DNA of 35,147 nt from positions 1 to 35,147 of the forward strand of contig JAAYPF010000222.1 of assembly GCA_012519925.1 (NCBI GenBank), written 5' to 3'. Positions within the stretch are counted from its first letter, which is position 1. Each line of letters opens with the position of its first letter. Below the pieces are notes generated by a model, which was given only the letters and a program-made list of their open reading frames with translations, did no database searches and was not told the DNA's origin. Below are positions 17,943 through 26,070 of this stretch, piece by piece. Origin of the DNA: Clostridiaceae bacterium (lineage in GTDB: Bacteria > Bacillota > Clostridia > Acetivibrionales > Acetivibrionaceae). The translations under genes were made by a program, and so were the position numbers.

Positions 17943-18054
17943 AAAAAAATAACGGTTACAATTTTGTTGTTAGGTGATCCCTAAAAACATGGAACTAACA
18001 ATAAAAGAAATGAGGTATTTGATTATGAAAATTGAGAAAAATATTTAAAGTAAG

Positions 18055-19488
18055 TTATCTTCTACAATATCGATTTCGGTTTAATCCGTTTTTTACGCTT
18101 CCAATTCTATTAGAATAGCTTAGATGTACTCGATTTGATGGTAGGAAAATAATAATTTCAGTACCTGCTTTTTCTACAGCGTTAATTTCAAGAAAACCAC
18201 CGTGGCTTTCAATAACATTTTTACAGTAATAAAGTCCTAATCCATAGTTATGATTACTTTTTTTTGTAGAAAAGAAAGGGTTAGTTACTTTTCTTATATT
18301 GTTTTCTTTAATACCATATCCGTTGTCTTTTACCGAAATAGAAAGATATTTATTGAATAACTCAGTTTTTATTTCAATTACCCCATTAGATTTCACTGCT
18401 TCAACAGCATTCTTAATTATATTGTTTAGAAGCTCTGTGAAATGTACTCTGTCACAGTAAACATTTAAATCTTCATGAATTGATAGGAAAAGTTCAACTT
18501 CTTTATCAGTAAGTAATTTTTTGTTAAAAGCTAGAACTCTGTATATTATTTCTTTAAGTTCTACACAATCATTGTGTAGAGATATTTCCTGCGTATGAAA
18601 GTTCATTTTGTTAATAACATCTAAAAGACTATAGGAACTGTCTAGTATTGCATCTATAGTTTCCTCTTCTTCATTATCGTAAAAGCTTGAATAATTTTTA
18701 AGCAGGGTTGTATAAAGAGATATCTTAGATATTTCTTTTTTTATAGAGTGATTAAATATGGACATACTAGAATCAAGTATCATTTTTTCATAGTGGTGCC
18801 TCTTTTTTTGGAGAAGATACCTGACACCTAAAATAATAAACTTTAGTATAAAGAATAATAAATAAACAACTAAATAAAAAAATGGAGTTATATGTAAGTA
18901 GTTGAGGTGTTCCGGCATAAAAATAGGGATTATAACCTCTGAAAGGATAAATATAGCTTGTATAGGTATTATGAAAAACAAATTAATCAGCCGCTCGTTT
19001 TTAAGAAATCTGTGTTTTTCTTTGAAATAAGCCACTAAAAGAAAAACAATAGAACAAATTGCATAGGGGATTGTCCACACCAATAGCACTATATAATCCG
19101 TTGAAAGCTGTGGACCGGGCGATGAAATAGGAGAAAACAAACACATCCATAAAGAAGGTATTAATAATAGGACTTTAAAGATTATCTTACTTATTGTACG
19201 TTTAAATCTAAATAATTCGGAATAGGCCAATGAGTAGAGTAAAATAAAATACATGGGAAAGCATATCGAAATAGTATATAAAAATCCAACAAAAAACAAT
19301 GAAGGATTCAGTAAACTAATTTGATAGCCTTCAATCATAGGAATTATATAAGTTTTAAGAGAGTCCGCAGCAGGACGCATACTTAGAGTAAGTATAATAA
19401 AGCTAATATACCTGTTTGGCTCTGATTTATTGTCGGATATAAAAACAATCAGTGCTAATGCTAATAAAGCAATAAATATAATAAACAT
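18055..19488 (-). CDS. Membrane sensor histidine kinase
   Basis: This 477-residue protein has six to seven hydrophobic segments in the first ~225 residues, a short coiled linker, an H-box (SIFNHSIKKEISKI, His247), and an ATPase domain. The ATPase domain has the N-box ELLNNIIKNAVEA (352-364), G1 VKDNGYGI (387-393), NPFFSTK (403-409) and G2 GLGLYYCKNVIESHGG (416-431). It should autophosphorylate on His247 in response to a membrane or extracellular cue. No response regulator gene is adjacent, so it is an orphan here. The last ~26 residues after the ATPase fold are basic and unusual, and may come from read-through after a lost neighbour. The start ATG has only a weak AGGT upstream. Confidence 0.88.
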   Translation of the reverse strand: MFIIFIALLALALIVFISDNKSEPNRYISFIILTLSMRPAADSLKTYIIPMIEGYQISLLNPSLFFVGFLYTISICFPMYFILLYSLAYSELFRFKRTISKIIFKVLLLIPSLWMCLFSPISSPGPQLSTDYIVLLVWTIPYAICSIVFLLVAYFKEKHRFLKNERLINLFFIIPIQAIFILSEVIIPIFMPEHLNYLHITPFFYLVVYLLFFILKFIILGVRYLLQKKRHHYEKMILDSSMSIFNHSIKKEISKISLYTTLLKNYSSFYDNEEEETIDAILDSSYSLLDVINKMNFHTQEISLHNDCVELKEIIYRVLAFNKKLLTDKEVELFLSIHEDLNVYCDRVHFTELLNNIIKNAVEAVKSNGVIEIKTELFNKYLSISVKDNGYGIKENNIRKVTNPFFSTKKSNHNYGLGLYYCKNVIESHGGFLEINAVEKAGTEIIIFLPSNRVHLSYSNRIGSVKNGLNRNRYCRR

Positions 19489-19524
19489 AAATTTACCTAA
19501 TTCTTCTCATAGAATATAGACTAT

Positions 19525-19554
19525 ATAATAATAGTATCACATATTTTTTGTCAG
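19525..19554 (-). promoter_or_regulatory. Promoter of the histidine kinase gene
   Basis: On the minus strand CTGACA (19549-19554) and TATTAT (19525-19530) are separated by 18 bases. It lies about 35 bases ahead of the kinase start, in the divergent region shared with the phosphotransferase gene. Confidence 0.4.
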
Positions 19555-19634
19555 TACAATTATTATGTGGTTTGTTTTATTAATAGTATAGTAATTTATA
19601 TAAATCTGATTTTGTAAATTATTATACTGGAGTT

Positions 19635-19700
19635 TGCTATAATTGTCTAACCTATTTGCCGTAGCATAATCTACCACTTTAGTTGAACCTTACGCTACGG
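19635..19700 (+). promoter_or_regulatory. Extended -10 promoter with downstream inverted repeat
   Basis: TGCTATAAT at 19635-19643 is an extended -10 element; no good -35 lies at the usual distance. Just downstream, CCGTAGC at 19659-19665 is repeated in inverted orientation as GCTACGG at 19694-19700. An overlapping TAGCATA/TATGCTA pair (19662-19668 and 19701-19707) could form an alternative pairing. It could be an operator or leader hairpin for the phosphotransferase gene. Confidence 0.4.
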
Positions 19701-19743
19701 TATGCTAAACTTATTTAAAAGTGCTAAATGGAGAATTGGTGTT

Positions 19744-20709
19744 ATGAACAAAGGCTTTGAAAAGTTGATTCTGAACTCAACAGGTGCAAAAGGATTGCGT
19801 AAAATTGAAGAAGTACAAGAGCTTTGGGAAGGTTATGGAAAAATATTGCGTTATGCCTTGTCTGGGGCAGAAATAAAAAGCGTAATAGTAAAAGATGTAC
19901 GATTGCCTGAGCATTCTGGAAAATCACGTGGTGGTAATACTTCCTTTCAGAGAAAACTGAAATCCTATAAAGTTGAAATGTTTTTTTATGAAAATTGGAG
20001 TCGAAAATGTGGAGATGATTGCAGAGTTCCTAATTGGTATATTTTAGAGTCGCAAAAGGATGGCTTTTTGATGGTGTTTGAAGATCTTGATGCAGCAGGC
20101 TTCAGTAGAAGAAAGCAAAGTATAGGGTGGAAGGAAATGCAATTATGCTTAAAGTGGTTGGCTTGTTTTCACGCAACTTTCATGGCTGAAAAACCTGAAA
20201 AGCTATGGGCACAAGGGACGTACTGGCATTTAGATACGCGCCCGGATGAACTTAAGGCGATGAGGGATATAGAGCTAAAGAATGCTGCTAGAGCTATAGA
20301 TAGAAAACTCAACAGTTGTACCTTTAAAACTTTTGTTCACGGTGATGCAAAACTTGCGAACTTTTGTTTTTCCGACGATGGAAATAGTGTTGCCGCACTA
20401 GACTTCCAATATGTTGGAGGTGGTTGTGGAATGAAAGATATTGCATATTTTGTGGATAGTTGTCTTTATGGTGATGAGTGTGAAAGCTGGGAGGATGACG
20501 TTTTAGCTTATTATTTCGCAGAATTGAAAAGGGCTTTGGATACTAAAAAGAAAAATATAGACTTTGAAGCCTTAGAAAAGGAATGGCGACAACTATATCA
20601 TGTGGCATGGGCAGATTTTTATCGTTTCATAAAAGGCTGGGCTCCTGGGCGTTATGAAAGTAGATATAGCGAACGAGTTTCCCGTAAAGTTATAAAAGAG
20701 CTTACATAA
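19744..20709 (+). CDS. CHK/ecdysteroid-kinase-like phosphotransferase
   Basis: This protein of about 321 residues has the aminoglycoside/choline kinase fold. The catalytic loop [11 protein letters not shown] has H199, D201 and N206, and [19 protein letters not shown] has the metal-binding D220. The N-terminal lobe holds [13 protein letters not shown]. This pattern is closest to the CHK (EcKL/DUF1679) group, which phosphorylates small hydroxylated molecules; the substrate here is unknown. The start chosen is ATG 19744, with GGAGA at 19730-19734 nine bases upstream. An in-frame ATG at 19702 lacks a ribosome binding site and falls in the inverted repeat. It is transcribed divergently from the histidine kinase. 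Confidence 0.8.
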   Translation: MNKGFEKLILNSTGAKGLRKIEEVQELWEGYGKILRYALSGAEIKSVIVKDVRLPEHSGKSRGGNTSFQRKLKSYKVEMFFYENWSRKCGDDCRVPNWYILESQKDGFLMVFEDLDAAGFSRRKQSIGWKEMQLCLKWLACFHATFMAEKPEKLWAQGTYWHLDTRPDELKAMRDIELKNAARAIDRKLNSCTFKTFVHGDAKLANFCFSDDGNSVAALDFQYVGGGCGMKDIAYFVDSCLYGDECESWEDDVLAYYFAELKRALDTKKKNIDFEALEKEWRQLYHVAWADFYRFIKGWAPGRYESRYSERVSRKVIKELT

Positions 20710-20843
20710 ATAAAAAATAGATAATTCAAAAAATCTTATTTTGATAGGAAAAAGTTTGAATTGTGTTGTTAGTGGGTATAACTTTTATTAGATTGTTAAC
20801 TTGGAGAAAAATATAATTAAAACTAATAAGGAGATGGGACAAT

Positions 20844-21368
20844 ATGGTTAGTGAAAAAATTGAACAACTTTTGAATGACCAAATTCAAAAAGAACTTTAC
20901 TCTGCTTATCTGTATCTTTCTTTTGAAGCATATTTTACATCAAGAAACTTAAATGGTTTTGCAAACTGGTTTAAAATTCAGGCAATGGAAGAAAGAGATC
21001 ATGCTAGAATTCTGATTAACTATTTAAATCTTATTGGAGGACGTGTAAAGCTTCAGCCGATACAAGCTCCTGAGTGGGATTTTAATTCTATTGAAGAGGT
21101 TTTGACAAAATCGCTCGAACATGAGCAATATGTTACACGGTCAATTTATACTATCGCTGACCAAGCTATTGAGGAACGTGATCACAAGACAAGTTCATTT
21201 ATTAAATGGTTTATTGACGAGCAGGCTGAAGAAGAAGATACTGCAGAACAAAATCTAAGTAATATTAGATTAATAGGTGAGAATGACGGAAAGGGTATTT
21301 TTATGTTGGATGCCGAGATGGGAGCTAGAGTTTATACTGTTCCTTCCCCATTAGCAACAAATGAATAG
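20844..21368 (+). CDS. ftnA: Ferritin (non-heme, FtnA type)
   Basis: This 174-residue iron storage protein oxidises Fe(II) and stores it in a 24-subunit shell. All ferroxidase ligands sit where the bacterial ferritin family has them: E17, E50, H53, E94, Q127 and E130. The sequence has the four-helix layout (QKELYSAYLYLSFEAYF, MEERDHARILINYL, HEQYVTRSIYTI, IDEQAEEEDTAEQNL). There is no heme-ligand methionine region of a bacterioferritin. The start ATG follows AAGGAGATGGG. It is followed after 44 bases by a small unknown gene and a shared terminator. Confidence 0.95.
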   Translation: MVSEKIEQLLNDQIQKELYSAYLYLSFEAYFTSRNLNGFANWFKIQAMEERDHARILINYLNLIGGRVKLQPIQAPEWDFNSIEEVLTKSLEHEQYVTRSIYTIADQAIEERDHKTSSFIKWFIDEQAEEEDTAEQNLSNIRLIGENDGKGIFMLDAEMGARVYTVPSPLATNE

Positions 21369-21412
21369 GGCATAGTTTTAGCGTCTATTAAAAATTGAAG
21401 GGGGCATTACTT

Positions 21413-21730
21413 ATGCGTTGTAAAGATTTAAAGGTTGTAAATTTAAACATAACAGAAGATAATTACCAATATAAGGCGTTGTTTAGATTGTGCACTGAAG
21501 ATAGCTGTATGGACATTGATATGGAAAATCTGTCTGACAATGCAGTACTTGAAGAGATTAAGAAAACTTTCTCCTTAGAGGAATCTATAGAAGAGATTAA
21601 TTCTATCATAACCGAAAAGGTTATGGAGGCTTCGAAAATTGAGTCTAGAATTAAGGAAGGTAAAGATGTCAGTATTGAAAATAAGGATAATAAGACACAA
21701 AGAGGTATTGATTCATTGAGTACATCATAA
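21413..21730 (+). CDS. Hypothetical 105-residue protein
   Basis: I do not recognise this protein. It is acidic and apparently soluble, with no signal or membrane segment. The N-terminal half looks beta-rich (KDLKVVNLNI, YKALFRLCTEDSCMDIDM) and the C-terminal half helical and charged (SLEESIEEINSIITEKVMEASKIESRIKE). The start is ATG 21413 with AAGGGGG at 21398-21404, eight bases upstream. The frame is open to a TTG at 21395, but that overlaps the ribosome binding site. It lies 44 bases after ferritin in the same direction and is followed by a strong terminator, so it is probably co-transcribed with ferritin. Confidence 0.65.
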   Translation: MRCKDLKVVNLNITEDNYQYKALFRLCTEDSCMDIDMENLSDNAVLEEIKKTFSLEESIEEINSIITEKVMEASKIESRIKEGKDVSIENKDNKTQRGIDSLSTS

Positions 21731-21770
21731 TATCTCTTGTAAAAAACATATATTTAAAGAACATATAAAC

Positions 21771-21800
21771 AAAAAGCTCTTGATATCAAGAGCTTTTTGT
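21771..21800. terminator. Rho-independent terminator after ferritin and the small gene
   Basis: A perfect palindrome spans 21771-21798, with AGCTCTTGA pairing with TCAAGAGCT, flanked by A5 on the left and T5 on the right. It can work on both strands. Confidence 0.85.
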
Positions 21801-21896
21801 TTATGTTTAGGGTAATCTTATATAATACTGTGTTCAAATTTAGTGTTTTTTATTATTGAATGCATTAAAGATGAAATTTTAAGGATAGTTTAAGTA

Positions 21897-21924
21897 TTGA
21901 AATATATAATATGTGATATATAAT
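21897..21924 (+). promoter_or_regulatory. Promoter of the FMN-binding polyferredoxin gene
   Basis: TTGAAA at 21897-21902, a 16-base spacer and TATAAT at 21919-21924 give a good promoter. The leader to the GTG at 22068 is about 135 bases. I see no riboswitch in it; in particular no FMN aptamer core. Confidence 0.55.
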
Positions 21925-22067
21925 TGGGCATACTGTGTTTGAAAGGCAGGAAGGTAGTTGATTTCTAAAATAGCTGGTTAATTGCAACTTGAAAAATTAC
22001 TTTAATGGGGTTTGTTATTTAATTATTATATAACTTATTAAAAAGGTGGCCTAAAAGGAGGATTTTT

Positions 22068-23657
22068 GTGAGAGATAACAAAAGAATATCAGTTTTACAA
22101 GTTATAAGATTTATGGTCCAAATAATTTTTTTTATAATACTACCTGGCATATACATAAATGCATTTGCCGGAATAAAACATATTTATATTAGTATTATAA
22201 ATCAGAGCTTTAATTTTACAGATAGTTTACCACGATTAATAGAAGTGATTGCTGTAATACCAGCGACTATTATTCTAGGTAGGTTTTTTTGTGGTTGGAT
22301 GTGTGCATTTGGTACATTAGGGGACATGCTTTACCATATTTCAAGCAAAGTGTTTAAAATTAAGTTTAAGGTGAGTGAGAAATTAGATAGGGTATTTAAA
22401 TATTTTAAATACATTGTCTTGTTTTTTCTAATTATTGCTGTTTGGACCTTTGATTTATCGATGTTTGAGGGAGCTAATCCATGGGATGCTTTTGGAGTGA
22501 TTGCAACAGTTGGAAAAGTTCCTGACATTTCTTTTGCCATAACAGAGTTTACAATAGGAACATTTATATTATTTGCTATTATAATAGCATCTTTGTTCGT
22601 TGAAAGGTTCTTCTGTAGGTATCTTTGTCCGTTAGGAGCCTTTTTTACCTTGACGTCACATTTTAGGATTATAAAAGTTTCTAAGACTACACAAAAGTGT
22701 GGTTCTTGTAAATTGTGTACAAATAGCTGTGCAATGGGAATTCCTCTTTATAAGTATGAGAGAGTTGATAGTGGAGAGTGTATCCAATGTTTTAAGTGTA
22801 TACCTGCATGTCGCCGCTGTAATGCTACTGTAAAAGCTGTTAAAAAAGATATTAACACAGGAATAGCAGCAGTTGCAGCAGTCTTCATTATGATATCGGT
22901 ATACTATTTAGGCTCATTTACATTTAAATCAAATGTTATCAAACAGGCTTCAACTGATGGAATTATAAATGTAACGGAAAATACGCTTTATCATGATGGC
23001 AAATATGAAGGCTCCGCCATAGGCTTTAGAGGTGCTGTTACCACTGTATCGGTTACAGTTAAAGGTGATATTATCAAGGAAATTGAAGTTGTGTCCCATG
23101 GTGATGATGCACCTTACTTTGAACGTTCATATGATTATGTAGCAAATAAAATATTAAGTTCACAATCTACAGATGTTGACGTTGTATCAGGTGCTACTTA
23201 CAGTAGCATAGGCATCAGGGATGCTGTTGCTGTTGCCTTAGATAAGGCGAAGCTTTTACCCGGAAATGTGGCGTCAGATGGTCAAAAAGGTGAACCGGAA
23301 GCAACAAAGGCACCCGTTGACAATACTGAGGAACCTGCAAAAGATAATGAATCAGAGAATACAAGTACAAAGGATTCTTCCTCAATATACAAAGACGGCA
23401 CATATGAAGGGTCGGCAAAGGGGTTTAAAGATGGGATTACTAATGTATCTGTGGTAATAAAAAATGGAAAAATAGAGGATGTTCAAATTGTATCCCATGG
23501 AGACGATGCACCTTTTGTAGAAAAATCAATGCCAGTAATAGCTGAAATTATTAAAACACAGTCCACCGATGTGGATGTAGTATCGGGAGCTACATATAGT
23601 AGTGTCGGAATAAAGGACGCTGTTGCTGCTGCCCTAGATAAGGCGAAAATAAACTAA
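22068..23657 (+). CDS. Membrane 4Fe-4S polyferredoxin with two FMN-binding domains
   Basis: This 529-residue membrane electron carrier combines a NapH/NosR-like core with flavin domains. Four hydrophobic segments lie in the first ~200 residues, with the paired motifs RFFCGWMCAFG and RFFCRYLCPLG. Two classic 4Fe-4S clusters follow: C211/C214/C217/C221 and C238/C241/C244/C248. Another membrane segment lies near 263-287. Two FMN-binding domains follow (about 308-392 and 440-525), each with GDDAP and the flavinylation motif SGATYSS (Thr377 and Thr509). They are joined by a Pro/Glu/Lys-rich linker. FMN is usually attached covalently through such Thr residues by ApbE. Transfer of electrons across or along the membrane is inferred. 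The start is GTG after AAAGGAGG at 22054-22061. It is transcribed alone. Confidence 0.88.
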   Translation: MRDNKRISVLQVIRFMVQIIFFIILPGIYINAFAGIKHIYISIINQSFNFTDSLPRLIEVIAVIPATIILGRFFCGWMCAFGTLGDMLYHISSKVFKIKFKVSEKLDRVFKYFKYIVLFFLIIAVWTFDLSMFEGANPWDAFGVIATVGKVPDISFAITEFTIGTFILFAIIIASLFVERFFCRYLCPLGAFFTLTSHFRIIKVSKTTQKCGSCKLCTNSCAMGIPLYKYERVDSGECIQCFKCIPACRRCNATVKAVKKDINTGIAAVAAVFIMISVYYLGSFTFKSNVIKQASTDGIINVTENTLYHDGKYEGSAIGFRGAVTTVSVTVKGDIIKEIEVVSHGDDAPYFERSYDYVANKILSSQSTDVDVVSGATYSSIGIRDAVAVALDKAKLLPGNVASDGQKGEPEATKAPVDNTEEPAKDNESENTSTKDSSSIYKDGTYEGSAKGFKDGITNVSVVIKNGKIEDVQIVSHGDDAPFVEKSMPVIAEIIKTQSTDVDVVSGATYSSVGIKDAVAAALDKAKIN

Positions 23658-23663
23658 ATACAT

Positions 23664-23704
23664 AAAAAATAATATAGGGACAAATAGTCCCTATATTATT
23701 TTTT
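23664..23704 (+). terminator. Rho-independent terminator
   Basis: AATATAGGGAC pairs with GTCCCTATATT around a 5-base loop (23682-23686), with A6 before and T6 after. It ends the polyferredoxin transcript and works in either direction. Confidence 0.85.
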
Positions 23705-23761
23705 ATGAAGCGATACATTCAAAAACAAAGGCTTAAGCACCATAAGAGTATTTATTTCTAC

Positions 23762-23790
23762 TTGAATAATTCTGTAAAAAAGGCTAAAAT
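23762..23790 (+). promoter_or_regulatory. Promoter of the surface-sugar gene cluster
   Basis: TTGAAT at 23762-23767, a 17-base spacer and TAAAAT at 23785-23790 lie about 110 bases ahead of the FAD oxidoreductase start and after the preceding terminator. Confidence 0.45.
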
Positions 23791-23898
23791 ATTAGTATAG
23801 GCGTTTATATTGAGCATTATAAAATTCTTATACAAGTTAAGTACCAAGTAAAATCAAATGAAATACAAATGCAAGGTATTGTAGTTAGAAGGGTGCAA

Positions 23899-25014
23899 AT
23901 GAGGTATTACGATAGAGTTATAATTGGTGCAGGTTTATATGGTTTGTATGGAGCATTGATTTGTGGCAAAAAAGGTCATAAGGTGGTTGTACTTGAGTGT
24001 GAAAGTGAACCTTTTTCACGTGCTACTTATATAAATCAAGCCCGTGTTCATAATGGTTATCATTATCCCCGCTCCTTTTCTACAGTTAACAGTGTGACAG
24101 AATATTTTCAGAAGTTCAATAGAGAGTTCGACTTTTGTATAAATTCATCTTTTAGAAAAATTTATGCTACATCATCAAAGTATTCCTGGACTAATGCAGC
24201 TCAGTTTAAGAAGTTTTGCAAAAATGCACGAATAAAGTGCGTTGAAGTGGAACCGGGTGAATTCTTTAATGAAGGAATGTGTGATGGAGCATTTGAGGTT
24301 GAAGAATATACCTATGATTCTGCAATTCTTAGGGATTATCTTTTGGAGGAAATAAAGAAATTTCCACAGGTTGAGTTAAAGTTCAATGTGAAAATTGAAG
24401 ATATCCAAAAAAGCTCAAAGGAATATCATATAAACATAAACGGTCAGGAAAGTATTTCAACTGGTTTTGTTCTAAATGCAACTTACGCATCGGCAAACCA
24501 GATTAACTCAATTGCAGGTTTTGAACCTTTCAAAATCAAATATGAGCTTTGTGAAATGATTTTATGCCATCCTGGTGACAACTTGAGGGGGCTTGGGATT
24601 ACTATAATGGACGGACCATTTTTCTCAATAATGCCCTTTGGTAAAACTGGTCTTCATTCTCTAACTTCAGTTACTTTTACTCCGCATTTGAGTTGTCATG
24701 ATAACTTACCTGTATTTGAATGCCAGAAAAAAAATCCTCTGTGTAGTGAACACTGCCTTTATAATTGCAATTGCTGTGATTTCAAACCACCAAGTTCGTG
24801 GACATACATGTCGGGAATTGCTAAGAAGTACATGCTTAGCCGATTTGACTTCAAATTTTATAAGTCACTCTATTCCATGAAGCCTATTCTATTGTCATCA
24901 GAGATTGATGATTCAAGACCGACTGTAATTAGAAAGTACTCGGAAAATCCGACCTTTGTCAGTGTATTGTCGGGGAAAATAAGCACAGTATATGATTTAG
25001 ATGAGGTATTATGA
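23899..25014 (+). CDS. FAD-dependent oxidoreductase with a cysteine cluster
   Basis: This protein of about 371 residues begins with a dinucleotide-binding fold (RVIIGAGLYGLYGA, then VVLECE) and has the layout of DAO-type FAD oxidoreductases. FVLNATYASANQIN and the C-terminal PTVIRKYSENPTF fit the same fold. A compact set of cysteines, C275, C282, C286, C290, C292 and C293, lies in the C-terminal third and could bind metal or an Fe-S cluster. The substrate is unknown; context suggests a sugar or lipid-linked sugar. The start is ATG 23899, with AGAAGGG just upstream; the frame is open back to an ATG at 23869 that lacks a ribosome binding site. Its stop overlaps the next gene by 4 bases. Confidence 0.75.
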   Translation: MRYYDRVIIGAGLYGLYGALICGKKGHKVVVLECESEPFSRATYINQARVHNGYHYPRSFSTVNSVTEYFQKFNREFDFCINSSFRKIYATSSKYSWTNAAQFKKFCKNARIKCVEVEPGEFFNEGMCDGAFEVEEYTYDSAILRDYLLEEIKKFPQVELKFNVKIEDIQKSSKEYHININGQESISTGFVLNATYASANQINSIAGFEPFKIKYELCEMILCHPGDNLRGLGITIMDGPFFSIMPFGKTGLHSLTSVTFTPHLSCHDNLPVFECQKKNPLCSEHCLYNCNCCDFKPPSSWTYMSGIAKKYMLSRFDFKFYKSLYSMKPILLSSEIDDSRPTVIRKYSENPTFVSVLSGKISTVYDLDEVL

Positions 25015-25958
25015 TTATGAAACTTACAAGCAAAGAAAAGAAAGTTGTTTCAGCTATAGTATATGTGAGAAATCATGAGAGGTATATAGGTGAATTTATT
25101 GAGAACATTGCAACCGTACTTTCGGAGAACTTCGAAAAGTATGAGATTATTGCTGTAAATGACTTTTCAACAGACAAAAGTGTTGAAATGATAAAACATG
25201 CAGCATCAAAGCTTGAAGTTATTTCCTTCACTGTCGTGAACTTGAGTTTCTATCATGGCACTGAGGCAGCAATAACAGCAGGTGTAGATATTTCCATAGG
25301 TGATTTTGTGTTTGAGTTTGACAATCCTGTGGCAGATTATGATTTTGAAGAGATAATAAAAGTGTACAAGCATTCTTTAAAGGGCTATGATATTGTATCA
25401 GCTGCACCTGATGTCAGAGAACGTTTAGATTCAAGAATATTTTACAGCTTGTTTAGAAGATATTCCCAAAACCGTTTGAGGTTGTGGACCGAGAGATTTA
25501 GGGTTTTATCCCGCAGAGCAGTCAATAGAATAAATAATTCCTATACGTCCATTCGTTATAGGAAAGCAGTTTATTATAACATAGGGCTCAAAACGTATAT
25601 ACATAAGTATACTCCCAATAAAAGCATTGCTCTTGAGGGCAGGCTCAACACAAAAGCTAGGTTGTCTCAAGCTTTAAATTATCTTATGATATTTACAAAT
25701 ATTGTGCCAAAGATATCTATATTTATGGCTATAATGATGTTGTTCTTTTCAATTGCAGTATTTTGTTACACTGTATTTATATATTTAGCCTATGACAGAG
25801 TTGTTGAAGGCTGGACAACTACCATGCTTTTCCTTTCCGTGTGTTTCACGGGATTCTTTTCCTTATTTGCAATAGTTATAAAGTTTGTATCCCTAATTTT
25901 AAACCTACAAAATACAAAACAAACATATACCTTTGAATCGGTTGAAAAGGTAAAATAG
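25011..25958 (+). CDS. Family 2 glycosyltransferase, membrane-anchored (GtrB/dolichol-P-mannose synthase-like)
   Basis: This protein of about 315 residues has a GT-A domain at the N-terminus (SAIVYVRNHERYIGEFIENI, EIIAVNDFSTDKSVEMI) and FEFDNP where the usual nucleotide-sugar DxD segment lies. It ends with two hydrophobic segments (about 235-260 and 270-298). This is the layout of enzymes that transfer a sugar to polyprenyl phosphate. The acid pair is weaker than in most relatives, so activity or donor may be unusual. The start overlaps the previous stop (ATGA at 25011). A second ATG at 25017 is better spaced from GAGG at 25003-25006. The sugar is not predictable. Confidence 0.75.
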   Translation: MIMKLTSKEKKVVSAIVYVRNHERYIGEFIENIATVLSENFEKYEIIAVNDFSTDKSVEMIKHAASKLEVISFTVVNLSFYHGTEAAITAGVDISIGDFVFEFDNPVADYDFEEIIKVYKHSLKGYDIVSAAPDVRERLDSRIFYSLFRRYSQNRLRLWTERFRVLSRRAVNRINNSYTSIRYRKAVYYNIGLKTYIHKYTPNKSIALEGRLNTKARLSQALNYLMIFTNIVPKISIFMAIMMLFFSIAVFCYTVFIYLAYDRVVEGWTTTMLFLSVCFTGFFSLFAIVIKFVSLILNLQNTKQTYTFESVEKVK

Positions 25959-26070
25959 TAGTGTTATAATTCTTTTGTTTGAGCATAGGGGTATAAATAC
26001 TCTATGTGGGAGTTTGAAAGAGACTTTTCCTGATTTTAATAAGCAAAACATTGTTTTGAGGGGGAACTTA

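Noticed and set aside
17989-18048. 19-codon frame (MELTIKEMRYLIMKIEKNI) between cysN and the kinase gene
   Set aside because: AGGTGA is present at a poor distance, but the peptide is too short and unlike known peptides to call.
25975-26070. Upstream extension of the SDR gene to TTG 25975
   Set aside because: The strong ribosome binding site at 26058-26064 and the position of the Rossmann fold fix the start at GTG 26071.
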